Shown in pieces: positions 45,746 to 57,532 of a stretch of 64,000 nt of DNA. Both the position numbers and the translations under genes were made by a program. This DNA comes from Moniliophthora roreri (lineage: Eukaryota; Basidiomycota; Agaricomycetes; Agaricales; Marasmiaceae): positions 1,116,001-1,180,000 of the forward strand of contig LATX02000001.1 in the NCBI GenBank assembly GCA_001466705.2, written 5' to 3'. A model generated the notes under the pieces. That model had not been told where the DNA came from and searched no databases. It was given only the letters and a program-made list of their open reading frames with translations. The stretch's first letter is position 1. Each line of letters opens with the position of its first letter.

Positions 45746-46273
45746 TCCACTCATCGTCTTTTCTGTATCGCATATCTGAACTTGCATATCTGCCCACTCT
45801 GCACAATCATTACACTAGTCCGTCTTTGATACAGCAGTTTCCGCTTCTGACTTACTTTATCTACCCCACCATCCTACTTCCTGTCATCCTTGCTATCTTT
45901 TCTTACTTTCTTTCCTTGACTTTTGTTTTTCTGTTGACGTGCAAATTGGTCTGTACAAACCGTGTGTTATATCCTTACCTCAAACTGTCTATCATCTTGA
46001 TATCCTGTTCGGTAGTGTTTCATGTAATTCTGTAGCCACCCACTCCCTCGCAATGAATCAATAGTAGTGAAAGAGTTGATTTGATATGGACTGTAATACG
46101 GACATTATTTGATTGTGAAGTTGAAGTGAATATATGGACGCCTAGATGTTGAAGGGAACGAGTGAAACAAATAGCAAAGACCAGAGCAAATGCAAGACGT
46201 GCCGTAGTGTTACAGTGAGAATGGAATAAAGAAGCAAGAAAAAGGAAAGATATAGAGGGGAAAAAGTCCAAAT
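45746..46273. other. Intergenic region between convergent DCP2 and the large WD-repeat-motif gene
   Basis: About 530 bp of 3' flanking sequence for both genes, T-rich around 45830-45950. Open frames here (45826-46035 plus, 46310-46020 minus) are hydrophobic low-complexity translations of T-rich sequence. No gene supported. Confidence 0.45.
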
Positions 46274-49200
46274 CTACTCTACCAGCAACTGCCGGATTTC
46301 CGCTATGCATTCCAATAACCGTGCATGTACTTCCTTTGAGTTTTCTAGTAGAGGTTTGATGTTCTCTGGGGTCATAGCTAGCTTGGCATCAGGAAGCAAG
46401 GGCTGAGGCGGCATCGACCGTACGGATCCAGTTTTTGCGATATTCTTGGATCTCGAAGGAGGTCGGGAAGGACTGGGCGTTGGTTTCCCTCTCGGTGTCT
46501 TGGAAGAACCCTGTGCATTACCCCGAAGGTCTTCCGCGTTCTCCTCGACATTAGAGAGACGATTGACCCGAGTGGGAACCCCTACAGAAGCCGGAGGTAA
46601 CCCTTCCCACTGAAGAGACGATTGAGAGTGGGAAGCACTGGTTGACCTCTGGGTCTTTGGAGTCTGCGGCCGACTCGGTAGACCGGATGGAAGTTGAGAA
46701 TCCTGCATATAGGGACTTCGGCCTCGAATAGTCGCAGCTTCTCGAGCTCTATTGATATGATGGTCGGTATCCGACGGTGATTCGATACGATCCCAATCTT
46801 CATCACCTCCCGTTGAAGAACTACTTTCCCTCAAATCCCGGTGGAGACTCTCCGTCGACAGATCCACCGAACTTGGATTTTGAGTTGACGAAGGCGTAGT
46901 CGGCTTGCTCTTTTGCCCGATACGGAAAATGGACGCCAAGGAAGGCCGACGGGGTGACTGTTTTGCTGAAAACGAGGCAGAGATCTGGTACGGGGAATTC
47001 GAACGCACGGACTCTGGACCGGAACTTGTTTTGGCTCGTCTTCGTCCGTATGTAGGTACCTTTCCATGTGATGCTCGATGTCCATTCCCACTATCCACCG
47101 AGGATTCTGTACTGAGAGAAGTTGACGACGTGGGCACGGGAGGAACGTCGTTCTGACTTCTTTTGAGTGACCTCAACATATCTCTGATTCCACTCATGCC
47201 GACCAGTCGACTGGCACGTCTCTTCTTCGCGGGAGTCTCGCAGGGACCATTACTTCCGTCTTGAGCCGAGCTTTCCTCTGAAGGCAAGGTCACAGTGCTA
47301 TTCATAGCCTCGCCCCAGCGCCAATCACGATTTACAAGTGTTGAATCATCGAAGAGGGAAGGTATCTGCTGTGGATCTATGACAGATGTGTCCGGATTGT
47401 TGAGCATCTCTCGAAGGAGTAGCAGTTGGCGTTGGCTAAGGTCGTGTCTCCCAGTGGAAGCTCGCCATCCAAGGTTTGGCGGACTGGCTATAGGTGGACC
47501 AGTAGCGCTTTGGGTGCTAGGTGTCTGACCAGGTATGGGAGTCGGGGGCTTCGACTCCTCACCAGACAAAGTCACCGCCCTTTCTCGGCTTTTCTTGCCT
47601 TCATTAGTGAACGTCGTTGCCATAGTTGGCACTGAAACACTGGTGGTAGGCGGTGATGAAGGGCTTGTGGATCCAGTACCCAACTCAATAAGTAGCTCTG
47701 CACATTCCCATGCGATTCTATACTTGGAATTGATCGTATAAAATGCTGCAGCAAGCTGCTTGTAGGCTTGCTGTGGTTGCCCATTGCTACCATTCGGTGT
47801 TGCAGAACTGGGACGAACCCGAGAAAGAGGACGGCCAAAGAAGCTGGGTGAAGTCGCCCGGGAAGAAGCTTGGGATGCATATGCATCTAGAACACTCTGG
47901 ACTTCCATAACAAGGTTGCTGTATGCCACTTGAAGCTCCTTTAGTTCTACGTAACGAAAGCAGGGTCAATAACCGATGACAGGCAGAAAGGCTGTACACT
48001 TACGTTCAACATTCGCAGCAAACTCTCGAACCATACCCAAGTCCCGTCTAAGTCCAACCTGTGCTTGACTAATCCTGGCGGGAATTTTGAGATCACCGAG
48101 AGAGTTCCTTCTCGGTACGTTAGCATTGTTGATAGCACTATTGCTAGCAATGACAGGCGAAACGGCCGATCGTCCGAGAGATGCTGATTGCGGGGATGCC
48201 GGAGCTTTATTCGATATCGCTAATGAAGGGGAGCTTGTTGACGGAGGAGAGTGTGAAGGGAGTAATGTATCCAGGTTAACAGGAGAAGGTGTGCGTGCAG
48301 TTGTCCTGCCGATTGTTTGGGGCGGAGATGGAGGTTGTAGTTCGATGGGCGGTAAGAGAGGCGGCAAGTGCGGATCCACATCCATAGAGTCGTCTGTTTC
48401 AGACCTTTGAGAAGGAAGCTCGGGTGGACTCTTCCCTGTTTCTTCGACTCCGACCAATGAAACACCGCTCTTTGATCGCCTGTGTCGACCCACAAGACTT
48501 ATCCTTCGAACACTGCCCATAAAGCTTCTGCTGCCCTCATCGGCCGGTTCTCTGCTTTTTGAGCGTGAGAACGATCTTGTTCGGGAGCGCCCATTATCCT
48601 TCTCCGTCAAATCGTCAGAACTACTTTCGAAACTCTTTCCTGCTCTACCCAAGCCTATGCCGCCATACGAAACATGCCGTCCGCTCTGAGCAGGCCAAGC
48701 AGCTTGTGAAGGAGCTTTTTTTTTGCGCTTCGAAGGGCTTCTTCCCAGAGCAAGGTCAGAATACAGTCCCAGCTCTTGCTCCAGATCCGAAGGCAGTTCG
48801 CCAGCTTCATGCATGATACTCTGACTGTTGTCATTCAAAGGTCCATTGCTCCTCCTAATCTGTACGAACCCCAGGCTCTTCCTCTTGACCAGTTTTGCTG
48901 AAGATTCTGCTTCGCTGCTGGGCGGTGCAACCTTCCGAGCTTTGGGAGTGTAAGCAGCAGACTTGGTCAACTCGGAATCGTCCTCGCTGAGGTCATAGGT
49001 ACTGCTGCTTGGTCCGACTGAAACTTTCCTTCCCATCTCAGATGTCGAAGAGTTTCCATTGCTACCGCCACTAGCGGCTCGAAAAAACCAGCCAGATCGA
49101 GAAGAGGGTTCTTGAATGTTCGTGTCACTGGTGTCTGCGAATAATATAGATGTTAGCAAAACAACTTTAACCGTGTAAAGTAAACATGCCGCTTTACCTG

Positions 49201-50553
49201 CATGAGCATCTCCTTCCTGGACCATCACCTCACTTGGTGTTGAACTAGCTCTCTTCTTCCGAACACCCCACTTTTTCACACTGCCTATTCTGCTGAGCAA
49301 CGGCGTCTTATTCGGCGGTGAAGAAGCGCTGCTAATGACACTTTGTCTGTTGTTGGATTTGATGGCAATGCCAGCTGTAGGTGGACTGCTCACTGGCTCG
49401 GCTGAGCTGAGTTGTGGCGATGAGGAGCGTGGAGGTGTTTGAGGGGTTGTAGGTCTAACGTCACGGTCATATCGTAGACCGACGCTTTCGGCGCTAGCAT
49501 TAACGGATCGGGAAGGAATGGGCCCTCGAATGGCGAGCTCGATACCAGCAGGATCGGGCCTACTCTTCTTCCTTAGCCGACGACGCTCTCTTTCCTTGTG
49601 AATGGGAGGGCTCGGAGGAAGGTTGGCGAAGCCAGAAATGGATGAGCGCGAGATGGTAGGACGAAGATGAGTGGTCGAGTTGTTGTGGTAATAGGAGTAC
49701 GCGACAGACTCTCGACCAGAGTTGACCGAGGGAGCTGAAAAGACGGACGATGTAGGGGAACGCGGAAAATGATAGCCGGTAGATGAAGATGCGGTGTTCA
49801 AAAGTGAGAAAGGTATCGGCGGTACTGGAGGAGGAGGAGACGCATTAGATGATGATGATGATGAGGTTGTACCGCCGGTGGGAGTAGTGTGAAGTCGAGT
49901 AAGGGCAGCACGCCTAGAGCGAGCTGTAACAGTACGGTCTTCGTCCTTGTCATGGAAATTGAAATCCATATCGTCCTCTTCGTCATCATGTAGGGTGTCG
50001 TCAAAGTGGTCGTTGATGGGAGCTGCGGTTGATTTGGACGGTGAAATGGGGGACGCTAGGTCGAATTCTTCGTCCCAACTCTCTGGTTCGAATTGGAGAC
50101 GTGAACGAGGAAGAGAATCGGTGTGACGATGCTTGGAAGGAGTCGTCCTTTTGGCGGAAGATTTTGGAGAGTCACCCCTGTCCTCAAAGTCATCATCCCA
50201 ATTCTCTGTTGAATTTGAGAATAATCGTTTCGAGGGCGTTGAAGGGCCCGGTTCTGCCCAATTTGAGAGATGTAGGTTTTCCTTGTCTTGTTGATGTATA
50301 GCAGACGTTTGTGATGGCCGTGAGTCGTGTGTTTCAACTTCCTTGTCCCAGTCTTCTGTGAAATGAGAGCTTGTTGTTGAAGCTCTTGTCGGATGAGAAG
50401 GAAGAGGAACACGTTTGTCGTTCTTCGGACTGGCATGAAACTCGTAGTCCTCGTCCCAGTTTTCTTCAGAAACTGTTCAGCGCTGATTAGCACAGTAAAT
50501 ACAGATGAAACACGCGTCTTGCCTGGGGTTTGCTTGTCGAACACGGTCGCCAT
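46274..50553 (-). CDS. Large disordered protein with four Trp-Asp repeats, Byr4/Bfa1-like candidate
   Basis: About 1,350 residues. The start MATVFDKQTPGKT is joined by an intron to LSEENWDEDYEF. Four acidic motifs follow in one frame: EENWDEDYEF, TEDWDKEVE, TENWDDDFED and PESWDEEFDL, with Trp codons at 50456, 50348, 50198 and 50075. Then come DDEEDDMDFNFHDKDEDRTV, a Ser/Pro-rich region, RKKSRPDPAGIELAIRG and LSRIGSVKKWGVRKKRASST. A helical region near the intron at 47950-48003 includes ISQAQVGLRRDLGMVREFAA and ELKELQVAYSNLVMEVQSVL. TINSKYRIAWECAELLIELG and a C-terminal helix LLENSKEVHARLLECIAEIR follow. Repeated acidic Trp motifs plus basic and helical segments recall Byr4/Bfa1, the scaffold half of the GAP that restrains the septation/mitotic-exit GTPase. 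The match is by architecture only; the family is not certain. In-frame intron near 49140-49197. Confidence 0.6.
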
Positions 50554-50997
50554 TGACGGCGGGGAACATAGACGGACGTGAAGAGTCGTGCAAGGTGGAG
50601 GAGGAAAAAAAAAGTCGTCGCCTTGACGGTTGGAGAACGTAAAACGAGGTAACTCGGCAACTTTGCCGGCCTTGGTGACTTTGTTTCGTTTTCAGCCAAA
50701 TTCAGCCGAAATTCGACCAATTCTTATATCACACATCCTTGTTGTTTCATGCCACTTGCAGCCACTCAGCACAATGACTATGTACACAGCTTGCACCTTG
50801 CTTGGACAGTCCATGTCGCCGAAAAGTTGAGCGCACCAGTGCTGCTTGCTTATCTAATTTTGATTGATTCCAGCTTCCAACTACACCAGCTCTGAGACCT
50901 GAGGCCTGAGGGTGCACCGACTTGTATGCACTTATAGACCCCTGTCCTCTCCGTATTTTTATATATCCTCCTTCTCTTTCCTTCTCTTGTAACCATC
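50554..50997. promoter_or_regulatory. Divergent promoter region, Byr4-like gene and PRPP synthetase
   Basis: The 444 bp separate the two starts. It contains a poly-A run near 50606-50614, imperfect repeats of TCAGCC near 50690-50710, and a pyrimidine-rich tract (about 50965-50992) directly before the PRPP synthetase ATG. No gene is seen inside. Confidence 0.45.
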
Positions 50998-52338
50998 ATG
51001 TTGAACGGTGGTGGTATTAAAATTTTCACTGGTATGTCCCACATCTAATTGTTCCTTGGTCCAAAGCTTTTAACATTTTTTTTTTCCTTCCTTCTTCCCC
51101 AGGAACCAGTCACCCAGAGCTCGCTGAAATCATCGCCCGACGGTATTCCTACTGTCGACTACCAATTCAACCTTTCCTGATGACCCCGTCAGCGTCGGCC
51201 TCCCTCTTTCCAATGCAGAAATAACAAAGAGTGGCATTGGTGAGACGAGCGTACGGATTGCCGAGTCTGTTCGAGAAGACGATGTCTACATCATCAACAC
51301 TGGCTGTGGCGCTATCAACACTGCGCTCATGGAACTCTGCATTATGATTCATGCCTGCAAAATTGCTAGTGCAAAAAGAATCACCGCTGTCCTCCCTCTC
51401 TTCCCCTATGCTCGACAAGATAAGAAGGATAAAAGCAGGGCTCCCATCACTGCCAAACTCGTCGCCAATATGATCCAAAAGGCTGGATGTGACCACATAA
51501 TCGTAAGCATTTTGACATATCCGCTTATGGCCTAATCCATCCCAATTGACGTTGCAATCTATGTCCTCGCAGACAATGGATCTTCATGCATCGCAAATTC
51601 AGGGTTTCTTTGATGTCCCCGTTGACAAGTGGGTTGCATGTAATTCAATTCATGTCTAAACAGAAACTAAGCGTCGGCACCCTTGCGTTACAGTGTAAGT
51701 TTATTTCGGAACCCGTATCCGGTCCTCACCCGCGCATCATTTTTCAGTTGTATGCAGAGCCTTCTGTCATCTTGTATATTCGCACCCATTTCAATCTCGA
51801 AGATGTGGTGATTGTTTCGCCCGATGCAGGAGGTGCTAAACGGTAAGCATCGGCTTCTGTTCCCATTATGCTGATGAATTGGCTGATTTTTATTCCCAAC
51901 TCGATATAAAGAGCCACTTCCATGGCTGATCGATTAGGTGTAGACTTTGCCTTGTTCCACAAGGAGCGTAAAAAGGCCAACGAAGTGTCGAGAATGGTTC
52001 TCGTGGGACATGTAAAGGACAAGACTGCAATTTTGGTCGATGATATGGCGGATACTTGCGGGACGCTCTGCCTTGCGGCAAAGCACCTTTCAGAAGCTGG
52101 CGTGAATAAAGTATACGCCATCGTAACCCACGGGATCCTCAGTGGGAACGCCCTCAGCTTGGTTGAGGAAAGCGCTCTCGAAAAGCTTATTGTCACCAAC
52201 ACGCTTCCACAACGGGCCAATCAAGATGCTTGTCCCAAGATCGAGGTGATTGATATCGGTGTTGTTCTTGGGGAAGTGATCAGGCGAAGTCATTACGGAG
52301 AAAGTGTTTCGAAACTTTTCCACGAAGTGCCATACTAA
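50998..52338 (+). CDS. PRS: Ribose-phosphate pyrophosphokinase (PRPP synthetase)
   Basis: Makes PRPP from ribose 5-phosphate and ATP for purine, pyrimidine, His, Trp and NAD synthesis. The start [12 protein letters not shown] leads across an intron to [20 protein letters not shown] and [60 protein letters not shown] and [20 protein letters not shown] follow, with the ATP-loop residues RQDKKD. Then [40 protein letters not shown] and the PRPP loop [14 protein letters not shown]. The end is [16 protein letters not shown], stop at 52336-52338. Every intron fits GT-AG, including one of 48 nt (51144-51190) inside the codon of Arg before VGLPL. About 325 residues, as expected. Fungi usually carry several paralogues; I cannot say which one this is. 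Confidence 0.93.
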
Positions 52339-52834
52339 ATGAAGAACGGACTTTTTCGTGTACCACTTTACATGCAATCTGTCTGACAAGAAAGAATCGA
52401 TGGAGCGTCTACATCGCACCGGGGTTGGCAATCTGAAACGCTGAAAAATTAGCCGGCGGTTCTGCTGATGCGAAATTGACAAATTTGTTGGATGTTGGAG
52501 TTGATATGATATTCTGGGGGTTCATAAAGGGAACTGATAGAGGAATTCAAATAAAATATGTAAAACATTCTACATAGAACCCAGACCCATTTGAGCAGGC
52601 GGTGAAGCATTTGAGAGGCAGTGAGGAGAGATTTCGGGGAGAAAAATGAGTCGCGGAAAGAACGGAGATTGCAATTTGGTGTTGTAGGCTGGCGGCCCTT
52701 GTTGCTTCCTTTGGTAGCCGAGGATTGAGCTCGGTTTTGCTCACACACTACAACCTTTATGTTCCCTTAACCTGCTCCATTCTCTTCGACTTGCTCCTCA
52801 TCCCTTTGACTGCCTGGGCAATGCGACCAAGGCC
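52339..52834. promoter_or_regulatory. Intergenic region, PRPP synthetase 3' end and kinase upstream
   Basis: About 500 bp between two plus-strand genes. A minus-strand open frame pair (52482-52090 and 52748-52449) has no family content. No RNA gene seen. Confidence 0.4.
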
Positions 52835-55800
52835 ATGTACGACAACCCGTCAAATGTCCAGAATGCCCATAATATTACACTCCCAAACTACCAACACCAG
52901 CAACCCCAGCAGAATGGCCAGCATCCCCCACACAATTCCCAGCGCCCATCCCAGCAACCACAAGCACCAAAATCCCCTATCACTGTCGTCGGTATCCCCT
53001 CGGTATGCATCGAGAACAACCGTCTTGCCGTTGGCTCCTCCCAGAGCAGTATGTCCTTGATCCTCGTTCTCGACCGATATCATTCACTGACACTCGTCAT
53101 CTTCAAGGCTCAACACGATCATATACACCACTCAAAGTACTTGGAGATGGATCCTTTGGTACTGTCTGGCTTTGCGATTGGCATGGGACCTTACCCCCCA
53201 ATACACCTCTCTCGCCAATGCAGTGTGGTGCTGGGGCGCGCCCAGAGTGGGCTGGAAAGCGGCTCGTAGCAGTGAAACGTATGAAGAAGAAGTGGGAAGG
53301 TGGTTGGGATGAGTGTCAAAAACTCAAGGAACTCGAGGTGCGTTCTCAATCGGCGGTGGCGCTTTCTGTCTATCGTTGTACTCATCCCTTTTTGCTCTAC
53401 CAGTCGCTACGTGCAATACCCTTTCACCCCAATATAATACCTCTATACGACTTTTTTCTAATGCCGGCCACAAAGGAACTCTATTTCGTCTTCGAGTCCA
53501 TGGAAGGCAACCTCTATCATCTCATCAAGGCGCGGAAAGGTCGCTCATTCACAGGTGGTCTCGTTGCCTCCATATTCTTTCAGATCGTTTCTGGGCTGGA
53601 CCACATTCATTCTCATGGTTATTTTCACCGAGATATGAAACCAGAAAACGTCCTCGTTACTACAACGGGTCTTTTCGATTACACCTCACTATCGCCCGTC
53701 GTTCCTCCCAACGCTCCTCTCGAAAAGGATGTCGTAGCCATCATCAAGCTCGCAGACTTTGGTCTTGCAAGGGAGACGAAAAGCAAACCTCCGTACACCC
53801 AATACGTATCTACAAGATGGTATCGAGCGCCCGAGGTTCTTCTGCTAAGTAATGACTACTCCAATCCGGTCGATATGTGGGCGCTGGGCACCATTATGGC
53901 TGAAGTGGTCAATCTACGGCCACTCTTTCCGGGTTCCGATCAACTTGACCAAGTCGCGCGCATCTGTGAAATATTGGGCAATCCTAGTAATGAGTATGGG
54001 CTCGATGCCTCTAAAGCTCCCCTCGGCGGCGGCCCGTGGCCGAGAGGCATCAAAATGGCACAAGTGCAGGGTTTCGAGTTTCGTAGGGTGAGTTGCTTCT
54101 TTCCAATAGGCTTACCTCTCGTTTTCAATTATTTTCGCTAGATGCCGCCTCGGGATATCCACACCTTATTCGATCGATCGGTGCCGCCCTCACTAGTTCA
54201 TTGCATACGCGACCTTCTCAAATACGATCCTGAAGCACGTCTGACCAGCCGGCAGTGCTTGCATCATCAATACCTCATCGAGTCATTGCCTCGCAACAAC
54301 ATCCCATTACCTTCTGGCATCAAAATATCGACAAATTTCCCCTACGTTCAGAATGGAAATGGCGCCTCATTACCGTCACCTTCTGGGACATTGGGCTCCC
54401 TATCTCCTCGTTCTATTCCTCCATCACACTCAAATTCTATCCCGCAACCGCACTCATTACATCCGTCGCAAATCCCCAATGCTGCATCCACACATCGCAG
54501 CGCCTTTTATCCTCACAATCACCCACCAAATGTACCTTCTCCCTCACAATATCAAGGCCATTCTCCAACCGAGGGGCCTCGCGCAGGACCATCGTGGCAG
54601 AACCATGTTGGAGACTATCCCATGGACATCTCTCCACAGGCAGAGGAAGACTACAGCATGCCAAATGGTCAACCGATGGATATCTATCCCTCTCGGCCTC
54701 AGCACGTTGAACCGGATCCCACGCTCGTCGATCCATCAGAATCCGGACATTCTGGAAGCAATAAACTTGGGAAACTTTCTGGGTTAAAGAAGAAGTGGGT
54801 TGGTGGCATGTTTGGTGGTGACAAATCACATCACCAAGAGCTTCCGCCATTACACGAAAATCCGGTTGCCTCGACTTCGACTGGTTCATTGAAACGCACG
54901 CAGTCTGCCGGTTCCGACAATCGTTCACTCAAAGATTCGCCCATGCGGACTGATGATGCGAAACGGAACAAGAAAGAGGCTGAACGGGTACAGCGTGAGG
55001 CTGAGAAACAACGGCGTGCATTGGCGGAGAAGATGCAGCGTGAGCAGGCGCGTGCTGTGATGCAGAAGCGGAACAAGATCATGCAGAAGACGGAAAATAT
55101 TGAGTGGAGAGGTGGATCAGAACAACCGCGACTGGACAATGAACCGTCGTCTCACGCAAAGGGTAAACAGGTTGCGACTGGTCCTGTACGGCGCGACCGC
55201 AGTCTACATCCTGACAGTAGCATTGTTGGTTCAACAGTCGGTGCTGCTTCGGGGAGATATGGGCCGCACCCTGGCGATTCACCCGTGGGGGCGACAGAAC
55301 GGAGAAGCGGAGAGCGGATGACGAAAGTCAGGAGGATGGAGTTTGATGATGATCATTCAGTATCATCGTCAGACGTCCACAGCACAGGCCGAATGTCTTC
55401 ACTATCTTTCGCAACAATTGATAGTGACCCAGGTCCATCGCGAATACGAAACAGACCCAGTCTCTTTGGTCTAAATCGGATGACCTCGACTTCGTCACTA
55501 CGAACATCATTCGATGACTTCTCACCGTCTGCTCGGTCATCGAACTCATTCTCTCTCGATGGCCAGCTTGCACATGACTTCCGGACGCAAGCTTCGATGA
55601 CTTCGGGCCAGTCGCCGCTGCCAGGTAGTGTTTCACCGCCACCCATGCAGATGCTGTCACTGTCACCTTCTCTTTCACCCCCAATATCACCCTCTCCTCA
55701 GTGGATGCAAGTTCCGCAGCGGACAGAAACACTGTCATCGCGGCGTGGCCAAGCACCACCTTCCATCAGCGTACCCCAGCTCTCAATCACTTCCACTCGC

Positions 55801-56142
55801 AGTGCGTCGTATAGCCCATATGAGCATCCTCGGGAGCCAAATGGGCGGCCCACAAGTCATGGCCACTTTAACAAGTCCGAAATCAATCCGATATTCAAAG
55901 TGGTAAGTTATAAATGGGATGCTGAGGGAGGATTCGAGCCTGACGACACTTTTGGTAAATTCTCTCAGCCACCATTACCCACCCCCACATCTGCTGGTGC
56001 CGATGAAACATTCTCACCGACCTCACTACCACCCTTTTCTCAGCTTGAAGCTGTAGCTGGCCATGGAGGTGGCGTGTACGATTATCCACCTCTCTCACCC
56101 ATGTCTTTTACCGCACACTCGGAGGATGCTTCATCTTCATAG
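52835..56142 (+). CDS. RCK-family (Ime2/Crk1/MAK-like) protein kinase
   Basis: CMGC kinase related to yeast Ime2, fission yeast Mde3/Pit1 and Ustilago Crk1, which act in meiosis and morphogenesis. The start MYDNPSNVQNAHNITLPNYQ opens a Gln-rich leader of about 70 residues. An intron of 62 nt near 53049-53110 joins it to YTPLKVLGDGSFGTVWL, the Gly-rich loop. VAVKRMKKKW holds the catalytic Lys, and after another intron SLRAIPFHPNIIPLYDFFLM follows. HRDMKPENVLV, the metal-binding LADFGLARE and the activation loop TQYVSTRWYRAPEVLLLSND follow. The dual site is T-Q-Y (the RCK TxY type). WALGTIMAEVVNLRPLFPGS, then RRMPPRDIHTLF across an intron at about 54089-54141, and LLKYDPEARLTSRQCLHHQY close the domain. 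A 560-residue disordered tail contains a coiled coil (KRNKKEAERVQREAEKQRRA) and ends at 56142. Confidence 0.88.
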
Positions 56143-56677
56143 CAACGTTCACACTCCTTTGAACTTAATTCTCGTTCTTCTCTTTCATTCCATCTTTCTC
56201 ACCATTTGCTTTCCTTGATTCCTTTCGTGTTTTCTATTCTTATTCTCACACAAGTCACTCGTTTGTTTTTCATCTCCGTGTCACTGTCTATTGCACATCA
56301 GCACACACTTGCCTGTCGGACCCAGGTGGCGTTTCCAAAAGGCTTGCATATAATTTCACTCCATCCTGGTTTTCAATGTTTGCATTCGTCAGTCGCTCAT
56401 CCAATTTACATACCATAATTTGTTGGCTAGTCGCATCAACCACTGCCCCGACATAGGCATAGTAGACAACAATAATGTATTATTATTAACACTTTCGCTT
56501 TTCTTTTGTGGGTTTATATAGAAGACGGAAAAGAACTGTTTTTCTCCACACACGGGCTAGACTCGGAGTTTAGAGGTTCAGTGGTTGGTTCTGAGACAGT
56601 CCTGAGCGAAAGCTGCTACTTTTCATCCTAGCATTGAAGGAAGAAGATACAATGTATAGGAATGCTTTGTTCTATGG
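56143..56677. other. Intergenic region between convergent kinase and NDUFS6 genes
   Basis: About 535 bp of T-rich 3' flanking sequence (56160-56290 especially). The open frame at 56206-56418 is a T-rich artefact. A TTATTATTA run lies near 56478-56488. No gene supported. Confidence 0.45.
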
Positions 56678-57323
56678 TTAGTGGTGATGGGGCGCTTGCT
56701 CGAAACGAAGACCACTGTTGAATTACAGGAATTACAATTAGCGCAAGGGACATTGAATTCCACAAAGTAAACGCACCAGTAGCTAAAGTTTAGAGAAATT
56801 CAGTGTATATTCGTCAGTATTGCTTCTTCAAAACTGCATCATGAAACTGACCCGCAAGCTTTAGGGCCAGGTTTGTCCTGTAGACGGTTTATCAGTCGAA
56901 GAAAAGGTGAAGACGTTAGAATTACCGTACCAAATTAATGTAAATCTTTGGGTGACCTAGAGGACCAGAACCTAGAGTCAATGGTTAGTTATGTCGACTC
57001 AAATTGGAAGGATTTCTATGCGCACCACCGTCGCAAACCGCTTTTCTCCCGTGTACCACTCTCACTGGCTCATTTGCGATCATCTCCATAGCACTAAGCG
57101 GATTGGGTTGGAGCTCCATTGCTGTCTGCTCAAATCGAGGACCGGAACGAGCTGTTGGTCGAGGTCGTTGGTTCGCAGACCATGTTGTCGGGTAATTGGG
57201 AGCTTGTGCACCCACAACGGCGGCTTTATCGGCGGCTGAAGGAACTGGTTTAGAGGAAGTCGAAGACGCGCGTGAAAGCGAGCGTAAAAGGTTGGCTTTG
57301 GAAAGAATTCGACGGCTCAGCAT
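56678..57323 (-). CDS. NDUFS6: NADH dehydrogenase (complex I) 13-kDa Fe-S/zinc subunit, NDUFS6
   Basis: Accessory zinc-binding subunit of complex I, needed late in assembly of the peripheral arm. The start MLSRRILSKANLLRSLSRAS is a clear mitochondrial presequence (Arg/Ser-rich, no acids). Then ADKAAVVGAQAPNYPTTWSA and RFEQTAMELQPNPLSAMEMI lead to VVHGRKAVCDGG. Further exons give SGPLGHPKIYINL, DKPGPKACG, YC and GLRFEQAPHHH, stop at 56678-56680. The zinc ligands of the CHCC motif are all present: Cys in VCDGG, His in LGHPK, and two Cys in ACGYCG. Small exons are 56852-56877 (26 nt) and 56777-56782 (6 nt). Both junction sets fit GT-AG and keep frame exactly. About 145 residues. Divergent from no close neighbour; AP-2 alpha ends 210 bp beyond its start. 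Confidence 0.9.
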
Positions 57324-57532
57324 CGTCGATGGTTATAGTCGGAATGTATGAGCAAACGGAGCAAACCGCTCGTGTTTGGTCAGCAAACAAGCGCCCGCTC
57401 CTCGCCCAATCCTAGCTGTGATGATGTACAAATTCTTGACATAGCTTTACAGACATGTGTACGGTATAAGTGAAATCGGAGAGCAAAACGGAAGTAATAG
57501 GTAAGTAAAAATCCAATGAAAACCTTCAATCA

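Noticed and set aside
49840..49870. GAT/ATG trinucleotide repeat
   Set aside because: Encodes a Ser run in the Byr4-like protein; ordinary low-complexity coding sequence.
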